Of a DNA stretch of 64,000 bases, positions 1-8,182 are shown piece after piece (position 1 is the first letter of the stretch; each line of letters opens with the position of its first letter). This stretch comes from Brevundimonas vitisensis (lineage in GTDB: Bacteria > Pseudomonadota > Alphaproteobacteria > Caulobacterales > Caulobacteraceae). The notes beneath the pieces were generated by a model. That model was not told the DNA's origin. It did no database searches and worked only from the letters and a program-made list of their open reading frames with translations. Made by a program: the position numbers and the translations under genes. The stretch spans positions 2,442,501 to 2,506,500 of the forward strand of contig NZ_CP067977.1 of assembly GCF_016656965.1 (NCBI RefSeq). The letters are read 5' to 3'.

Positions 1-74
1 ACCTCCTCGGCGCCCAGAGGGGCCAGTGCCTGCAGCATGCGTGACCGGGCCTCAGCGGGAGTGGGCAGGCTCAT
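1..74 (-). CDS. moeA: Molybdopterin molybdenumtransferase MoeA, N-terminal fragment (cut by window edge)
   Basis: Only the first 24 or so codons are visible; the gene runs off the left edge. The ATG at 74-72 overlaps the moaC stop as ATGA, so the genes are translationally coupled. The visible start (MSLPTPAEARSRMLQAL) fits a MoeA N-terminus, but the assignment rests mainly on position after moaC in a moaA-D-E-B-C operon. MoeA inserts molybdenum into adenylylated molybdopterin. What is visible is too short for motif proof. Confidence 0.55.
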   Translation of the reverse strand, partial: MSLPTPAEARSRMLQALAPLGAEE

Positions 75-553
75 GGGCGCGCCCAATCGCCACTGGCCCC
101 ACCGGTCTTGTCGACCAGCTGGATGTCCGCCAGCGTCATGCCGCGATCGACCGCCTTGAGCATGTCGTAGAGGGTCAGCAAGGCAGCACTGACCGCCGTC
201 AGCGCCTCCATCTCTACCCCGGTCGGCCCCCGGGTTTTGACCGTGGCGGTGGCCGTCAGTCCGGAGCCGTCCTCAGTCGGCTCGATCGTGACCTTGACCG
301 AGGACAGCAGCAGCGGATGGCACATGGGAATGAGGTCCGACGTCCGTTTGGCCGCCATGACGCCGGCAATCTCTGCGACCGCCCGCACATCGCCCTTGCG
401 CCCTTCGCCGGACAGGGCCAGGCGAAGCGTATCGGGACCCATGCACAACCGGCCTCGGGCTACGGCCTGCCGATGCGTGTCGGCCTTGTCCGACACATCG
501 ACCATCCGCGCACGGCCATCAGCGTCGATATGGGTAAGTCCGGGGCCAGGCAT
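71..553 (-). CDS. moaC: Cyclic pyranopterin monophosphate synthase MoaC
   Basis: MoaC converts 3',8-cyclo-7,8-dihydro-GTP, the MoaA product, to cyclic pyranopterin monophosphate in molybdenum cofactor synthesis. The 160-residue product has family length and its hallmarks: MCHPL at 77-81, the YDMLKAVD segment with D130 and K133 matching the E. coli active-site Asp and Lys, and the C-terminal LVDKTGG. The reading frame stays open upstream, but the ATG at 553 overlaps the moaB stop as ATGA and gives the standard N-terminus, so I chose it. The stop overlaps the moeA start. It is cytosolic and normally hexameric. Confidence 0.96.
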   Translation of the reverse strand: MPGPGLTHIDADGRARMVDVSDKADTHRQAVARGRLCMGPDTLRLALSGEGRKGDVRAVAEIAGVMAAKRTSDLIPMCHPLLLSSVKVTIEPTEDGSGLTATATVKTRGPTGVEMEALTAVSAALLTLYDMLKAVDRGMTLADIQLVDKTGGASGDWARP

Positions 554-1119
554 CAGGCTTCGTCCAGGCGCGGCATCAGTTCGACCATGTTGCAAGGGCG
601 GTGTCGGCTGTCGAGCTGCCAGCGGATCACCTTGTCCCACCCATCCCGCACGGCTCCGTTCGATCCGGGCAGGCAGAAGACGAATACGCCGTCGATCAGG
701 CCGGCGGTCGCCCGCGACTGAAGGGTGCTCAATCCGATCGACTGATAGCTGACCTGGTGGAAGATGACCGAGAAGCCATCGATCCGTTTGTCGAACAGGG
801 GCTCGAGCGCCTCGGGCGTCACGTCCCGCCCGGTCAGGCCGGTACCCCCGGTGGTGATGATCGCGTCGACCTGTCCTGATGCGATCCAGGCTTTCACCGC
901 CGCCCGGATCGCCGTGACGTCGTCCGGCACGATGGCCTTCAGGTCGCAGACATGGCCGGCCTGCCGAATGCGATCCACCAGGATGCCGCCGGAGGTGTCG
1001 CTCTCCTCGTCCCGGGTATCGGAAATCGTAAGCACGGCCAGCCGGATCGGAATGAACGGCAGGTCCACAAGGCGGCCGCCGGGCGCGGGCGGCTGAAGAT
1101 CGGCGAGGGCGTCGGTCAT
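553..1119 (-). CDS. moaB: Molybdenum cofactor biosynthesis protein B (MoaB/MogA family)
   Basis: This 188-residue protein has the MoCF-binding fold of MoaB/MogA. Visible motifs are TISDTRDEESDTSGG near residues 31-45, TTGGTGLTGRD at 89-99 and PGSNGAV near the C-terminus. In organisms lacking mogA, MoaB-type proteins adenylylate molybdopterin before MoeA inserts the metal; family data alone do not settle which role applies. A start 20 codons upstream is possible, but the ATG at 1119 overlaps the moaE stop as ATGA and begins the conserved region more naturally. It sits between moaE and moaC in one operon. Confidence 0.93.
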   Translation of the reverse strand: MTDALADLQPPAPGGRLVDLPFIPIRLAVLTISDTRDEESDTSGGILVDRIRQAGHVCDLKAIVPDDVTAIRAAVKAWIASGQVDAIITTGGTGLTGRDVTPEALEPLFDKRIDGFSVIFHQVSYQSIGLSTLQSRATAGLIDGVFVFCLPGSNGAVRDGWDKVIRWQLDSRHRPCNMVELMPRLDEA

Positions 1120-1616
1120 GAAGGCTCCTGGCTCCAGCGGGCGAGGTCGGCAAGGTCGCGGGGGCGCGGTTCGATCCACCGTCGTCCGTCCGGGCCGTCC
1201 TCCCGCTTCCAGAACGGTGCCCTTGTCTTGAGATGGTCCATCAGAAAGTCCGCCGCCTCAAAGGCGGGACGGCGATGGACGGCGGCGACAGCCACGAAGA
1301 CGATGGCCTCTCCAACGGGGATCTCGCCCCAACGGTGCCAGACCGAGACATCGTCGATATCGAACCGGCTGCGGGCCTCGTCAGCCATCTCGACCATCAC
1401 CTTTTCCGTGAACCCCGGATAGGCGTCGAGGGTCAGCTGTCCCGCCGCCACGCCATCGGTGGTGCTCCGGGCCAGTCCGGTGAAGATGACCACGGCCCCG
1501 ACATGGGATCGGTCGCGATGGAAGGCCGCGGTCAGGGCGGCGACATCCAGGGCATCGCGGGTCAAGACGACCCGGCTGCCGTGCGGCGAGGGAAGGGCGT
1601 GGCCGGCCATGGTCAT
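1116..1616 (-). CDS. moaE: Molybdopterin synthase catalytic subunit MoaE
   Basis: MoaE is the large subunit of molybdopterin synthase. It transfers sulfur from the MoaD thiocarboxylate to cyclic pyranopterin monophosphate. The 166-residue protein shows the family motifs AVVIFTGLAR, HRWGEIPVGEAIVFVAVAAVHR and TRAPFWKRE. K130 and K137 correspond to the catalytic lysines of characterised MoaE proteins. It overlaps moaD upstream and moaB downstream by ATGA junctions, consistent with stoichiometric expression of the MoaD-MoaE complex. Confidence 0.95.
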   Translation of the reverse strand: MTMAGHALPSPHGSRVVLTRDALDVAALTAAFHRDRSHVGAVVIFTGLARSTTDGVAAGQLTLDAYPGFTEKVMVEMADEARSRFDIDDVSVWHRWGEIPVGEAIVFVAVAAVHRRPAFEAADFLMDHLKTRAPFWKREDGPDGRRWIEPRPRDLADLARWSQEPS

Positions 1617-1867
1617 CCCCCTCCGACCGGCGAGCCGAAGGCGATTTCATCCTGGATATCGAGAGGACGGTCCTCGCCCCTCAGGCTGGCCGGGATCAGG
1701 GCGTGATTGAGGATCACCAGGGTCGAGGCGTCGGACAACAGTGCGCTCAGCTGCGGATCGTCGGCGGCAATCATGGCCTTGAGCGCACCTAGCGTCTCGC
1801 CCGGCACGGTCTTTTCGCTCCAGCCTGCGGCATCGCCAATGGTCCCGAACAGTCTTACCTGCGGCAA
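1613..1867 (-). CDS. moaD: Molybdopterin synthase sulfur carrier subunit MoaD
   Basis: MoaD is the small ubiquitin-fold sulfur carrier of molybdopterin synthase. Its C-terminal glycine is activated as an acyl-adenylate and turned into a thiocarboxylate. The 84-residue length and the terminal Gly-Gly (PVGGG) fit the family. It lies directly between moaA (1 bp gap) and moaE (ATGA overlap). The N-terminal half is divergent, so the identification depends on the C-terminal motif plus context. Confidence 0.92.
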   Translation of the reverse strand: MPQVRLFGTIGDAAGWSEKTVPGETLGALKAMIAADDPQLSALLSDASTLVILNHALIPASLRGEDRPLDIQDEIAFGSPVGGG

Positions 1868-1868
1868 C

Positions 1869-2912
1869 TCACCCTCCTGTCGCGGACATGGTCCGGGGCG
1901 AGGCCGGCGGCGCGCCCGGTCGGTCTATGCGGAAATCATGCCCCTTGGGCTTGCGGTCGACGGCAGAGCGGATGGCGGCGCGCACGGGCGCGTCGTCGCC
2001 GGGGTTCGCTCGCAGTATGGCCCGCAGATCGGCGCGATCTTCCTGGCCCAGGCAAAGATAAAGCTGCCCCGTGCAGGTGACGCGAACCCGGTTGCAAGCC
2101 TCGCAGAAGACATGGGTGAGAGGGGTGATGAACCCGAGCTCGCCGCCGGTTTCCTGGACCTGCACATATTGGGCGGGACCGGCCGTCCGTTTCGCCGACG
2201 GTGTCAAAGTCCAGCGGCGCGCCAGATCCTTCCGAACATCTGCGAGCGACAGGAACTGGTCGGTCCGGTCGGCCTCGATCTCGCCCATCGGCATGGTCTC
2301 GATGAGGGTCAGTGCCATGCCCAGGCTGTGCGCCCACTGAATCAGGTCCGGCAGTTCGCGCGCATTATCGTTCTTCAGCGCCACCACATTGATCTTGACG
2401 GCCAGTCCCGCCGACCGCGCCGCCTCAAGACCGGCCAGAACCTGGTTGAGATCGCCGCCTCGCGTCAGGCGGCGATAGGTGTCGGCATCCAGGGTGTCGA
2501 GCGAGACATTGATCCGGCGCACGCCACAGGCAGCCAGGGCATCGGCGTGCTGGGCCAGGCGCGTGCCATTGGTGGTCAGGGTCAACTCTTCCAGCGCCCC
2601 GGTCCGCAGTCGGGTCGAAAGGCTGGAGACCAGATCCATGAAACCCTTGCGGACCAAGGGCTCGCCTCCCGTGAGGCGCAGGGTGCGGCAACCCAGATCG
2701 ATGAAGGCTCCGCAAAGGCGGTCCAGTTCGTCCAGGCTCAGCATCTCCGCCTTCGGCAGGAAGGCAGGATGCTCGGCCATGCAGTAGAGACAGCGCAGGT
2801 CGCAGCGGTCGGTCACCGAAACACGGACATAGCGGATCGTCCGACCGAACGGGTCGATCAGGGGGGCGGGACCCCCTCGGATCAGCTTGTCAGACTGGTA
2901 GACGACCGTCAT
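1869..2912 (-). CDS. moaA: GTP 3',8-cyclase MoaA (radical SAM)
   Basis: MoaA catalyses the first step of molybdenum cofactor synthesis, the radical-SAM rearrangement of GTP to 3',8-cyclo-7,8-dihydro-GTP. The 347-residue protein has the N-terminal SAM cluster motif CxxxCxxC (C37, C41, C44), the LTGGEPLVR segment, a C-terminal cluster CEAC...C (C270, C273, C287) and the functional C-terminal Gly-Gly. The frame stays open 42 codons upstream, but that would cross the divergent modA start. The ATG at 2912 begins [12 protein letters not shown], a normal family start. It is the first gene of the leftward moa operon. Confidence 0.96.
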   Translation of the reverse strand: MTVVYQSDKLIRGGPAPLIDPFGRTIRYVRVSVTDRCDLRCLYCMAEHPAFLPKAEMLSLDELDRLCGAFIDLGCRTLRLTGGEPLVRKGFMDLVSSLSTRLRTGALEELTLTTNGTRLAQHADALAACGVRRINVSLDTLDADTYRRLTRGGDLNQVLAGLEAARSAGLAVKINVVALKNDNARELPDLIQWAHSLGMALTLIETMPMGEIEADRTDQFLSLADVRKDLARRWTLTPSAKRTAGPAQYVQVQETGGELGFITPLTHVFCEACNRVRVTCTGQLYLCLGQEDRADLRAILRANPGDDAPVRAAIRSAVDRKPKGHDFRIDRPGAPPASPRTMSATGG

Positions 2913-2956
2913 GTTCCACAGACTATAACGGAAACCTGCAACAGGCGCGCATTTTG
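2913..2956. promoter_or_regulatory. Divergent moaA/modA promoter region
   Basis: Only 44 bp separate the divergent moaA and modA starts, so both promoters and any molybdate control must lie here or inside coding sequence. On the minus strand it contains CGTTATAG, which resembles half of a ModE-type operator (TATAACG core) and also a -10 element for moaA. No full palindrome is visible, and the space is too short for a moco riboswitch. Assignment as a shared regulatory region is positional. Confidence 0.4.
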
Positions 2957-3709
2957 ATGCCGAGGTCGATCTGGATCGCTGCAGGCGTTCTGCTGGCCCT
3001 GGTGACAGGCATGGGCTGCTCGCCGCGCAGTGCCCCACCCGTCACCGTTTTTGCGGCGGCCTCATTGACCGATGCCCTGACGGAGATCGCCACCGACTAT
3101 GGGCGGGATACCGGCGTGCGGGTCAGACTGTCCTTCGGGTCGAGCGGAGCGCTCGCGCGGCAGATCGAGGCCGGGGCACCCGCCGATGTGGTCATCCTCG
3201 CCGACCGCGCCTGGATGCTGCGGTTGTCGCGGTCCGGACTCTTGGCGGAAGCCCCCGGTGCCCTGCTGGGCAATCGGCTGGTCGTGATCGCGCCGGCAGC
3301 AGCCGCCGTCGGCCCCGATCCATTTTTGGCGCTTGGAAAGGGAAACCGGCTCGTGATCGGTGACCCCGACAGTGTTCCCGCCGGGGCCTATGCCAAGGCC
3401 TGGCTTGAAGGCTCCGGACGCTGGTCCTGGGTTCAGAGCCGGGTGGTCTATGGTGCCGACGTCAGGGCGGTACGCGCCTTTGTGGCACGGGGCGAGGCGG
3501 CCTTCGGGATCGTCTATCGCAGCGACGCGGTCGGCCAGAACGCGGTGAGGGCGGTCCTGGAGCCCGCGCCGGACCAGTATCCGGAAATCGTCTATCCGGC
3601 GGCGGCGGTGCGGGGTGCCAGCAACCAGGCTCTCGACTTCCTGGATCATCTCAGAGGCCCGGCCGCTGCTGCAGTTTTCGAGCGGTACGGATTTGAGCCG
3701 CTGGCCTGA
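2957..3709 (+). CDS. modA: Molybdate ABC transporter substrate-binding lipoprotein ModA
   Basis: ModA captures molybdate or tungstate outside the inner membrane and delivers it to ModBC. The 250-residue protein starts with a hydrophobic signal ending in a lipobox-like VTGMGC (Cys21), suggesting a lipoprotein. The mature part begins with [17 protein letters not shown], the oxyanion-binding N-lobe signature. [25 protein letters not shown] and a C-terminal [16 protein letters not shown] segment complete the fold. The first ATG is at 2957; a TTG directly before it is a less likely start. The stop overlaps modB as TGATG. Confidence 0.95.
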   Translation: MPRSIWIAAGVLLALVTGMGCSPRSAPPVTVFAAASLTDALTEIATDYGRDTGVRVRLSFGSSGALARQIEAGAPADVVILADRAWMLRLSRSGLLAEAPGALLGNRLVVIAPAAAAVGPDPFLALGKGNRLVIGDPDSVPAGAYAKAWLEGSGRWSWVQSRVVYGADVRAVRAFVARGEAAFGIVYRSDAVGQNAVRAVLEPAPDQYPEIVYPAAAVRGASNQALDFLDHLRGPAAAAVFERYGFEPLA

Positions 3710-4404
3710 TGCTTGAACCGTTGACCCCCTTTGAACTCCAGGCGCTGGGACTGTCGCTGAAGGTAGCGGCCGTCGCCTTGATCGTCGTTCTGCCGCTCGG
3801 GCTGGGGCTGGGCCTTCTGCTGGCGCGGGGACGATTTCCTGGCCGATGGCTGGTCGAGGCCCTGGTCAATCTGCCCCTCGTCCTGCCGCCCGTGGTGACC
3901 GGCCTTGTTCTGCTGGTGGTGTTCGGAGCCACAGGGCCGGTCGGGCGGTTGTTGAACGATCTGTTCGGCGTGACCCTGGCTTTCCACTGGACGGGCGCGG
4001 CGCTCGCTGCCGCTCTGATGGCGCTGCCTCTGGTGGTACGGCCCCTGCGCCTGGCCTTCGAGAGTATCGATCAGGGCCTCGAAGACGCTGCCGCTGTCCT
4101 GGGTGCGCCTCCGGCGGCGGTCTTTCTGCGCGTCACCCTGCCGCTGGCGGCACCGGGCCTGGTGGCCGCCGCCTTTCTGGGCTTTGCCCGTGCCTTTGGC
4201 GAGTTCGGCGCGACTGTGACCTTTGCGGGGTCGATCCCGGGGGAGACCCAGACCCTGCCCGTTGCCATCTATGCGGCGCTTCAGCGCGCCCAGGGCGATC
4301 AGGCCGCGGTCCGACTGGCCCTGATCGCCGTGGCTGTCTCCATACTGGCCGTGATCGGATCCGAGCTGTGCAATCGCCAACTGCAGCGGGCCAGATCGGA
4401 ATGA
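3709..4404 (+). CDS. modB: Molybdate ABC transporter permease ModB
   Basis: ModB is the inner-membrane channel subunit of the molybdate importer. The 231-residue protein has about five to six hydrophobic segments and the cytoplasmic coupling loop EDAAAVLGAPPAAVFLRVTLPLA followed by GFARAFGEFGATVTFAG, typical of molybdate/sulfate permeases. It overlaps modA by TGATG and modC by ATGA, so the three transport genes are translationally coupled. Confidence 0.95.
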   Translation: MLEPLTPFELQALGLSLKVAAVALIVVLPLGLGLGLLLARGRFPGRWLVEALVNLPLVLPPVVTGLVLLVVFGATGPVGRLLNDLFGVTLAFHWTGAALAAALMALPLVVRPLRLAFESIDQGLEDAAAVLGAPPAAVFLRVTLPLAAPGLVAAAFLGFARAFGEFGATVTFAGSIPGETQTLPVAIYAALQRAQGDQAAVRLALIAVAVSILAVIGSELCNRQLQRARSE

Positions 4405-5027
4405 AACTGGCGTGCCAGGCCAAGGGACGGCGCGGGGCTTTCGCCTTCGACTTTGCCTTTGAAAGTCGTCATCGGGCGGTGGCGCTCGTCGGGCCGTCGG
4501 GCTGTGGCAAGACCAGCTTCCTGCATGGCTTGGCCGGGCTGCTGAAGCATGGCTCGGCCCGGATCCAGATCGACGGTGACCTTCTGCTCGATGACGGTAT
4601 CGACCGGCGGCCCGCCCACCAGCGACGGATCGGCTATGTCTTTCAGGACGTGAGGCTCTTTCCGCACCTGACCGTGCGACAGAACATCGCCTTTTCTCAG
4701 CCCTATGGCGGGGATCGGTTGACCGTGGCGGAAGCCCTTCACCTGATGGATCTTGAGGGCTTCGAGGATCGACGGCCCGCCGCCCTGTCGGGAGGCGAAG
4801 CGCGCCGGGTCGCCCTGGCCCGCGCCCTGGCGGCCAAGCCGAGGCTGCTCCTGCTCGACGAGCCCTTCACCGGCCTGGATGCATCGCGCCGCGAGCGGCT
4901 GGCCCCTTATCTGATGCGGCTGCGGGACCAGGCCGACCTGCCGATGATCCTGGTGTCGCACGACCCTCGCGACCTCGATCTGATCGCCGGCGAGACCGTT
5001 GTCATGGGGGTGGGCGATCCGGGGTAG
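4401..5027 (+). CDS. modC: Molybdate ABC transporter ATP-binding protein ModC, short form
   Basis: This 208-residue ATPase powers molybdate import. Walker A GPSGCGKTS is at 31-39, the Q-loop is in YVFQDVRLFPHLTV, the ABC signature LSGGE is at 129-133, Walker B LLLLDEP has D153 and E154, and the switch His is in VSHDP. Typical ModC proteins are about 350 residues, with a C-terminal TOBE/Mop molybdate-binding domain; here the protein ends right after the ATPase domain. The stop is 55 bp before the att repeat, so island insertion did not cut it. Regulation by cytoplasmic molybdate through Mop may therefore be absent. Confidence 0.93.
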   Translation: MKLACQAKGRRGAFAFDFAFESRHRAVALVGPSGCGKTSFLHGLAGLLKHGSARIQIDGDLLLDDGIDRRPAHQRRIGYVFQDVRLFPHLTVRQNIAFSQPYGGDRLTVAEALHLMDLEGFEDRRPAALSGGEARRVALARALAAKPRLLLLDEPFTGLDASRRERLAPYLMRLRDQADLPMILVSHDPRDLDLIAGETVVMGVGDPG

Positions 5028-5043
5028 CCGTGCGATCCCGTCA

Positions 5044-5058
5044 GGCTGGCTCCCAGCC
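5044..5058 (+). terminator. Short hairpin downstream of modC
   Basis: GGCTGG-CTC-CCAGCC forms a perfect 6-bp stem 16 bases after the modC stop. No T-run follows, so it is a weak candidate terminator or a 3' stabilising hairpin. Confidence 0.3.
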
Positions 5059-5082
5059 GGTGCCGCCCACCAACATTTGGAT

Positions 5083-5115
5083 ATGTCTTGGGAAGCAATG
5101 GTGGACGCGACAGGG
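5083..5115 (+). repeat. attL: left attachment repeat of the island
   Basis: This 33-bp sequence is repeated directly at 30401-30433, with one mismatch (T at 5088, G at 30406). The last 17 bases (5099-5115) equal the 3' end of tRNA-Val, including CCA, so this is the tRNA fragment left at the far side of an integration. A third copy in inverse orientation lies at 26748-26780 and carries the 30406-type base. This fits chromosomal DNA on the left of attL and element DNA in the other copy. Confidence 0.9.
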
Positions 5116-5244
5116 GACGCTCCTGCCACGCTTCCCGGTGAGCGTTCCGAAGCGTCTTGATCGTCGATGTCGTCCATGGGAGCGGCTCTGCGGCTGGCGA
5201 TGAGAGAGTCGCCAAGGCTCTGATCGGACGGGGAGAAGGTCAAC

Positions 5245-5523
5245 GTGTGGAAGCTGGATCACGTCGTCTCTGCGTCCGATGTTGACGCCGAGGAGCAGCG
5301 GCTCGCCGAGGTGCTGGCCAAGGCTGGCTACGATGTCGGGAAGCTGTCGCTGAACGCGCTGGCCCAGCAGGTTCTGGCCGAGCGGGCGAAGGCGGTAGTG
5401 ATGGCTATCGGCATCGAGCCGTCGAACTGGCCCCACTACTCGCTCGGCAACGGAGGCGTGGAAGTGCGCTTCCAGTTCCGCCGCGAGGAAGATCAGGTGA
5501 ACGCGAAGCTGGCTCTGGCTTAA
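5245..5523 (+). CDS. Hypothetical 92-residue protein (copy 1)
   Basis: I do not recognise this protein. It starts at GTG with a good ribosome site (GGGGAGAAGG) 7 bases upstream. It is mixed alpha/beta without signal or membrane segment; the N-terminal half (VDAEEQRLAEVLAKAGYDVGKLSLNALAQQ, given here only as a helical stretch of about residues 13-45) looks helical and the end (GVEVRFQFRREEDQ) looks like a strand pair. Its stop overlaps the stop of the convergent recombinase by 4 bp. An identical copy is at 26338-26616. It is the first gene inside attL. Confidence 0.7.
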   Translation: MWKLDHVVSASDVDAEEQRLAEVLAKAGYDVGKLSLNALAQQVLAERAKAVVMAIGIEPSNWPHYSLGNGGVEVRFQFRREEDQVNAKLALA

Positions 5524-6158
5524 GCCGGGACGCTCTCCATCGAACGCTTGATGGCCATCACGGTCATGGGCGATGCACGATGGAGCCGGGCGGTGGCGCG
5601 GATGCCCTGACCGTCCCGCAACGATTTCCTGATCGCTTCCACACGGTCGTCAGGCATGGGCTTGCGACCGCTCTTCTTGGTCGTCCGACGCAGCCCCGAG
5701 AACACGCGCTCCCTATGAATGGCCCTCTCGAATTCGGCAAAAACGCCAAGCATCGAGAACATCATCCGGCCGGAGGGTGTCGAGGTGTCGAGGCCCTGCG
5801 TGTGGACGTAGAGGTCCACGTTCTTGGTTTGGATGTCGCCGAGGAAGTGGATCAGGTCAGGCAGGGATCGGCCGATCCTACAGACCGAGAAGCAAGCGAT
5901 CAGATCGAAATCCCTGCGTGCGACCCCTTTCAGTAAGGCGTCGAAGCCCGGTCGTTTGTCTCGTCCCTTGGCGCCGGATATGCCCTCGTCGAGGAACGTC
6001 GCCACGATCTCCCAGTCCTGCCTCTGGGCCACGGCTCGCAGATCACGAAGTTGGTTCTCGACGGTCTGGTTTTTATCGGCCGTGCTCACACGACAATACA
6101 GGGCCACGCGCTTGGTCAGGGTGTTCTCCGATCCGGTGATTGGAGAACAGGCTCTCAT
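5520..6158 (-). CDS. Small serine recombinase (resolvase/invertase family), copy 1
   Basis: The protein has the N-terminal catalytic domain of resolvases/invertases: RVALYCRVST with nucleophile Ser25 and Arg23, KRPGF with Arg69, CRIGRS with Arg94 and Arg97, FAEFERA in the long helix, and a C-terminal helix-turn-helix (QGIRATARLHRASPMTVMAIKR). Numbering uses the ATG at 6158; a TTG at 6176 would add six residues. The usual Asp of the DRxGRS motif is Cys93 here, which may lower activity. The 212-residue size fits the small resolvases and invertases. An identical copy lies in opposite orientation at 25703-26341. It could act on the inverted repeats, but no crossover site was identified. Confidence 0.9.
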   Translation of the reverse strand: MRACSPITGSENTLTKRVALYCRVSTADKNQTVENQLRDLRAVAQRQDWEIVATFLDEGISGAKGRDKRPGFDALLKGVARRDFDLIACFSVCRIGRSLPDLIHFLGDIQTKNVDLYVHTQGLDTSTPSGRMMFSMLGVFAEFERAIHRERVFSGLRRTTKKSGRKPMPDDRVEAIRKSLRDGQGIRATARLHRASPMTVMAIKRSMESVPA

Positions 6159-6239
6159 GGATCGGTAGGCCGTCAATCAAATCGGCCCCGACCTCGCCGC
6201 AGATTTTGCGGTGAATAGCAGCCGTAATCACCGCACCAC

Positions 6240-7031
6240 CTATCCGACCATCGCCAGAGCGTTGCGAACTTCGACCTCTTCACCTTCCGACATGAAGCTG
6301 TCCGGGTCGCCGCCGAACCGCACCAGCAGCTTGCGTGCGCCACGGAAGAAGGCCAGCCACACCACCTTGAGCGGGAAGGACCAATCATCGGCCGTCACCG
6401 CGTCACGCCGAGGTTGGCTGGTCGGTGTGTAGTAGGATGCCGCAGCCCGCTCACCGTGCAGGAACTGCGAAAGATAGATGTAGGCGACGTAGAGTTGGGG
6501 GTCGTGCAGGGTCTCCATCATCTGTTCGACAGACGGGGCACCCTTCAATGCCGCGTAGCCATCAGGGAACCGACGCTCGATCTCAAGTCGGAAGGCTCGA
6601 AGCTCATCACGTCGTTTCAGTCGGTCAGAGCCGTCTTGTCCTGCCTTCGCCAGATGGCCCGCCAGCCGAGCCTCCATCCGCTCTTCGCTTTCCAGCAACT
6701 GAAGCCAACGTCGTTCACGGTCGAAATGGGCGTCACAGTCAACGAGCCAAGCAGCCTTCAGGCTTGTTTCGAAGGCACCCCGCGCCGCCATCATCGCTGC
6801 GGGGAACAACACCAGATCGGTTCGTGCGAGAGCCAGCACGCCTTCCACGGACCTGATCGCGACGTTGAACAGCGGCAAGGCGGCCCGATCCGCTTCGTAT
6901 CGGCCGAGTTCCGCATAGCCATCAAGCGTTCGCCCACGGGCTGAAAGGAACCGGCCGATGGCATCGTCGATGAGATCGCACGCCGCGCGTATCTCGGGGG
7001 TAGGCGCAAGGATGATGTTCGTGCTGCTCAT
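6240..7031 (-). CDS. Hypothetical 263-residue helical protein (copy 1)
   Basis: The function is unknown. The sequence looks almost entirely alpha-helical, with segments such as MMAARGAFETSLKAAWLVD near residue 85 and YVAYIYLSQFLHGE near residue 200. These recall HEPN-like or DUF5677-type proteins, in which Arg and His of similar helices are conserved; that resemblance is from memory and unproven. No signal peptide. The ATG at 7031 starts MSSTNIILAPTPE. It is codirectional with the recombinase 81 bp downstream, and an identical copy lies at 24830-25621. Confidence 0.75.
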   Translation of the reverse strand: MSSTNIILAPTPEIRAACDLIDDAIGRFLSARGRTLDGYAELGRYEADRAALPLFNVAIRSVEGVLALARTDLVLFPAAMMAARGAFETSLKAAWLVDCDAHFDRERRWLQLLESEERMEARLAGHLAKAGQDGSDRLKRRDELRAFRLEIERRFPDGYAALKGAPSVEQMMETLHDPQLYVAYIYLSQFLHGERAAASYYTPTSQPRRDAVTADDWSFPLKVVWLAFFRGARKLLVRFGGDPDSFMSEGEEVEVRNALAMVG

Positions 7032-7326
7032 TCGGCCAGCTTAACGACATCGGTCGCTGATCCACCAAACAGATGGAAGCGGGCACAAAATATCGATTAC
7101 GCCAGCACTGCGTTTGCGGGCCGTGAAACACAGCGATTTCCACCCCCGTTTTCGAGAACGGTCGTGACGGGGTTATCGAGCGATCTTCCGGTCGATGACA
7201 CCCGATCCGGCTGAAGCCTCTGTCAGGATCGGGCCGACCTCACTCCGACTATACTGCCAACTTCCAGACCGATCTGGCGGCGGACACCGTTGGAGGTCAT
7301 GTGCCAACGAGGATCAGCAGGGTCGA

Positions 7327-8130
7327 TCACGTCTTCACACTTACGGAGATCGTGATTTCGTTGATTGTGCTCGGCCGGTGCTTCGGCATTCCCGTATAGT
7401 CGAAGTTCCGCCAGCGCGTTTCGGCCTCCAGAACCTCCCCCCATGCCCTTTCGAACATCGTCGTCAGGACGAAGAAGGATGGATGGGCCGATGAGATGGA
7501 TAAACCTCGCGAAGACGTCAGCGCGAGAAGGTGGGTCTCTACGGCATTTGTCTGATCGTCGAGGCTCTCGAAGATTGCCTTTCGCTGGGCGGCGCCATCT
7601 TCTGAACCAGCGATGACAGCAAACGCCTCGACGCGGCCGCCTTTCTGCGCCGCCCCAAACAATCGGCACTCTTCCTCGTAGGTCGGTCGTCCCGCCATCG
7701 GATTAGGGTCGTGGAGGATGGCTTGGGCACGTCGATAGAGTTCGCTATCCCGCCACTCCTCGATCATTGAGACCACGGTGTGGACAGGGAGCCGATCCAC
7801 ATCGTCTTGGAGCTTGGTCCAATCCTGCTGACCAGTTTTGCGATCATAGCTCCGCTTGATCGGCGCAGCGCGATGTCTCCTAAAGGCTTCGACTTCCGAT
7901 GCTGGATACCAAGCGGTTCCGCCTGTGGGGCTGGTCGTAGATCGGTAGTAGGCCGGGCCGCTGCCGATGCCCTCGGAATCCGGCATGGCCAGATTCGCGA
8001 GAGTGCCCTGACTGACATCGAGATCGGCCGCCGCTTCTGCTCGGGTGCGAAGCTGGTGCTCGGGGATGCCGAGAAGCGCAGCGAGCGCGGCTTTAGTGAT
8101 CGACCGATAGGGGGAAGCTTCGTCGGACAT
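7327..8130 (-). CDS. Putative DNA-binding protein with N-terminal HTH/excisionase-like domain
   Basis: The 267-residue product starts at MSDEASPYRS; an upstream ATG at 8160 would add ten residues. Residues about 10-90 look like a MerR/excisionase-type helix-turn-helix with a wing (RAEAAADLDVSQGTLANLA, then AYYRSTTS and WYPASEVEAFRRHR). The C-terminal part is unrecognised. The gene diverges from the double methyltransferase, and three 20-bp-spaced repeats lie between them, so a regulatory role is plausible. The last 101 bp are inside the inverted repeat, leaving a 33-codon orphan tail at 24434-24534. Confidence 0.7.
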   Translation of the reverse strand: MSDEASPYRSITKAALAALLGIPEHQLRTRAEAAADLDVSQGTLANLAMPDSEGIGSGPAYYRSTTSPTGGTAWYPASEVEAFRRHRAAPIKRSYDRKTGQQDWTKLQDDVDRLPVHTVVSMIEEWRDSELYRRAQAILHDPNPMAGRPTYEEECRLFGAAQKGGRVEAFAVIAGSEDGAAQRKAIFESLDDQTNAVETHLLALTSSRGLSISSAHPSFFVLTTMFERAWGEVLEAETRWRNFDYTGMPKHRPSTINEITISVSVKT

Positions 8131-8182
8131 TCGCCCAACCTCGCACTTCGAAGCTTTCAATCAGGTTTCAGAGCGGCCCCGA

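Larger units (their letters stand above)
5083..7427 (+). repeat. Left arm of a 2.3-kb inverted repeat
   Basis: The sequence recurs reverse-complemented at 24434-26780. All encoded proteins are identical between copies. The differences I found are one base in the att core (5088) and a 2-bp GA insertion in the right copy (a GAGAGAG run near 5205). The arm contains the 92-residue gene, the serine recombinase, the 263-residue gene and the last 101 bp of the HTH gene. Because only here is the HTH gene complete, this arm is probably the original and the right arm the copy. Confidence 0.93.

Noticed and set aside
2913-2956. Moco riboswitch before moaA
   Set aside because: Only 44 bp separate moaA and modA, too little for the aptamer, and no matching stems are visible.
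4990-5115. Truncation of modC by the island
   Set aside because: The modC stop lies 55 bp before the att repeat, so the short form predates or is independent of integration.
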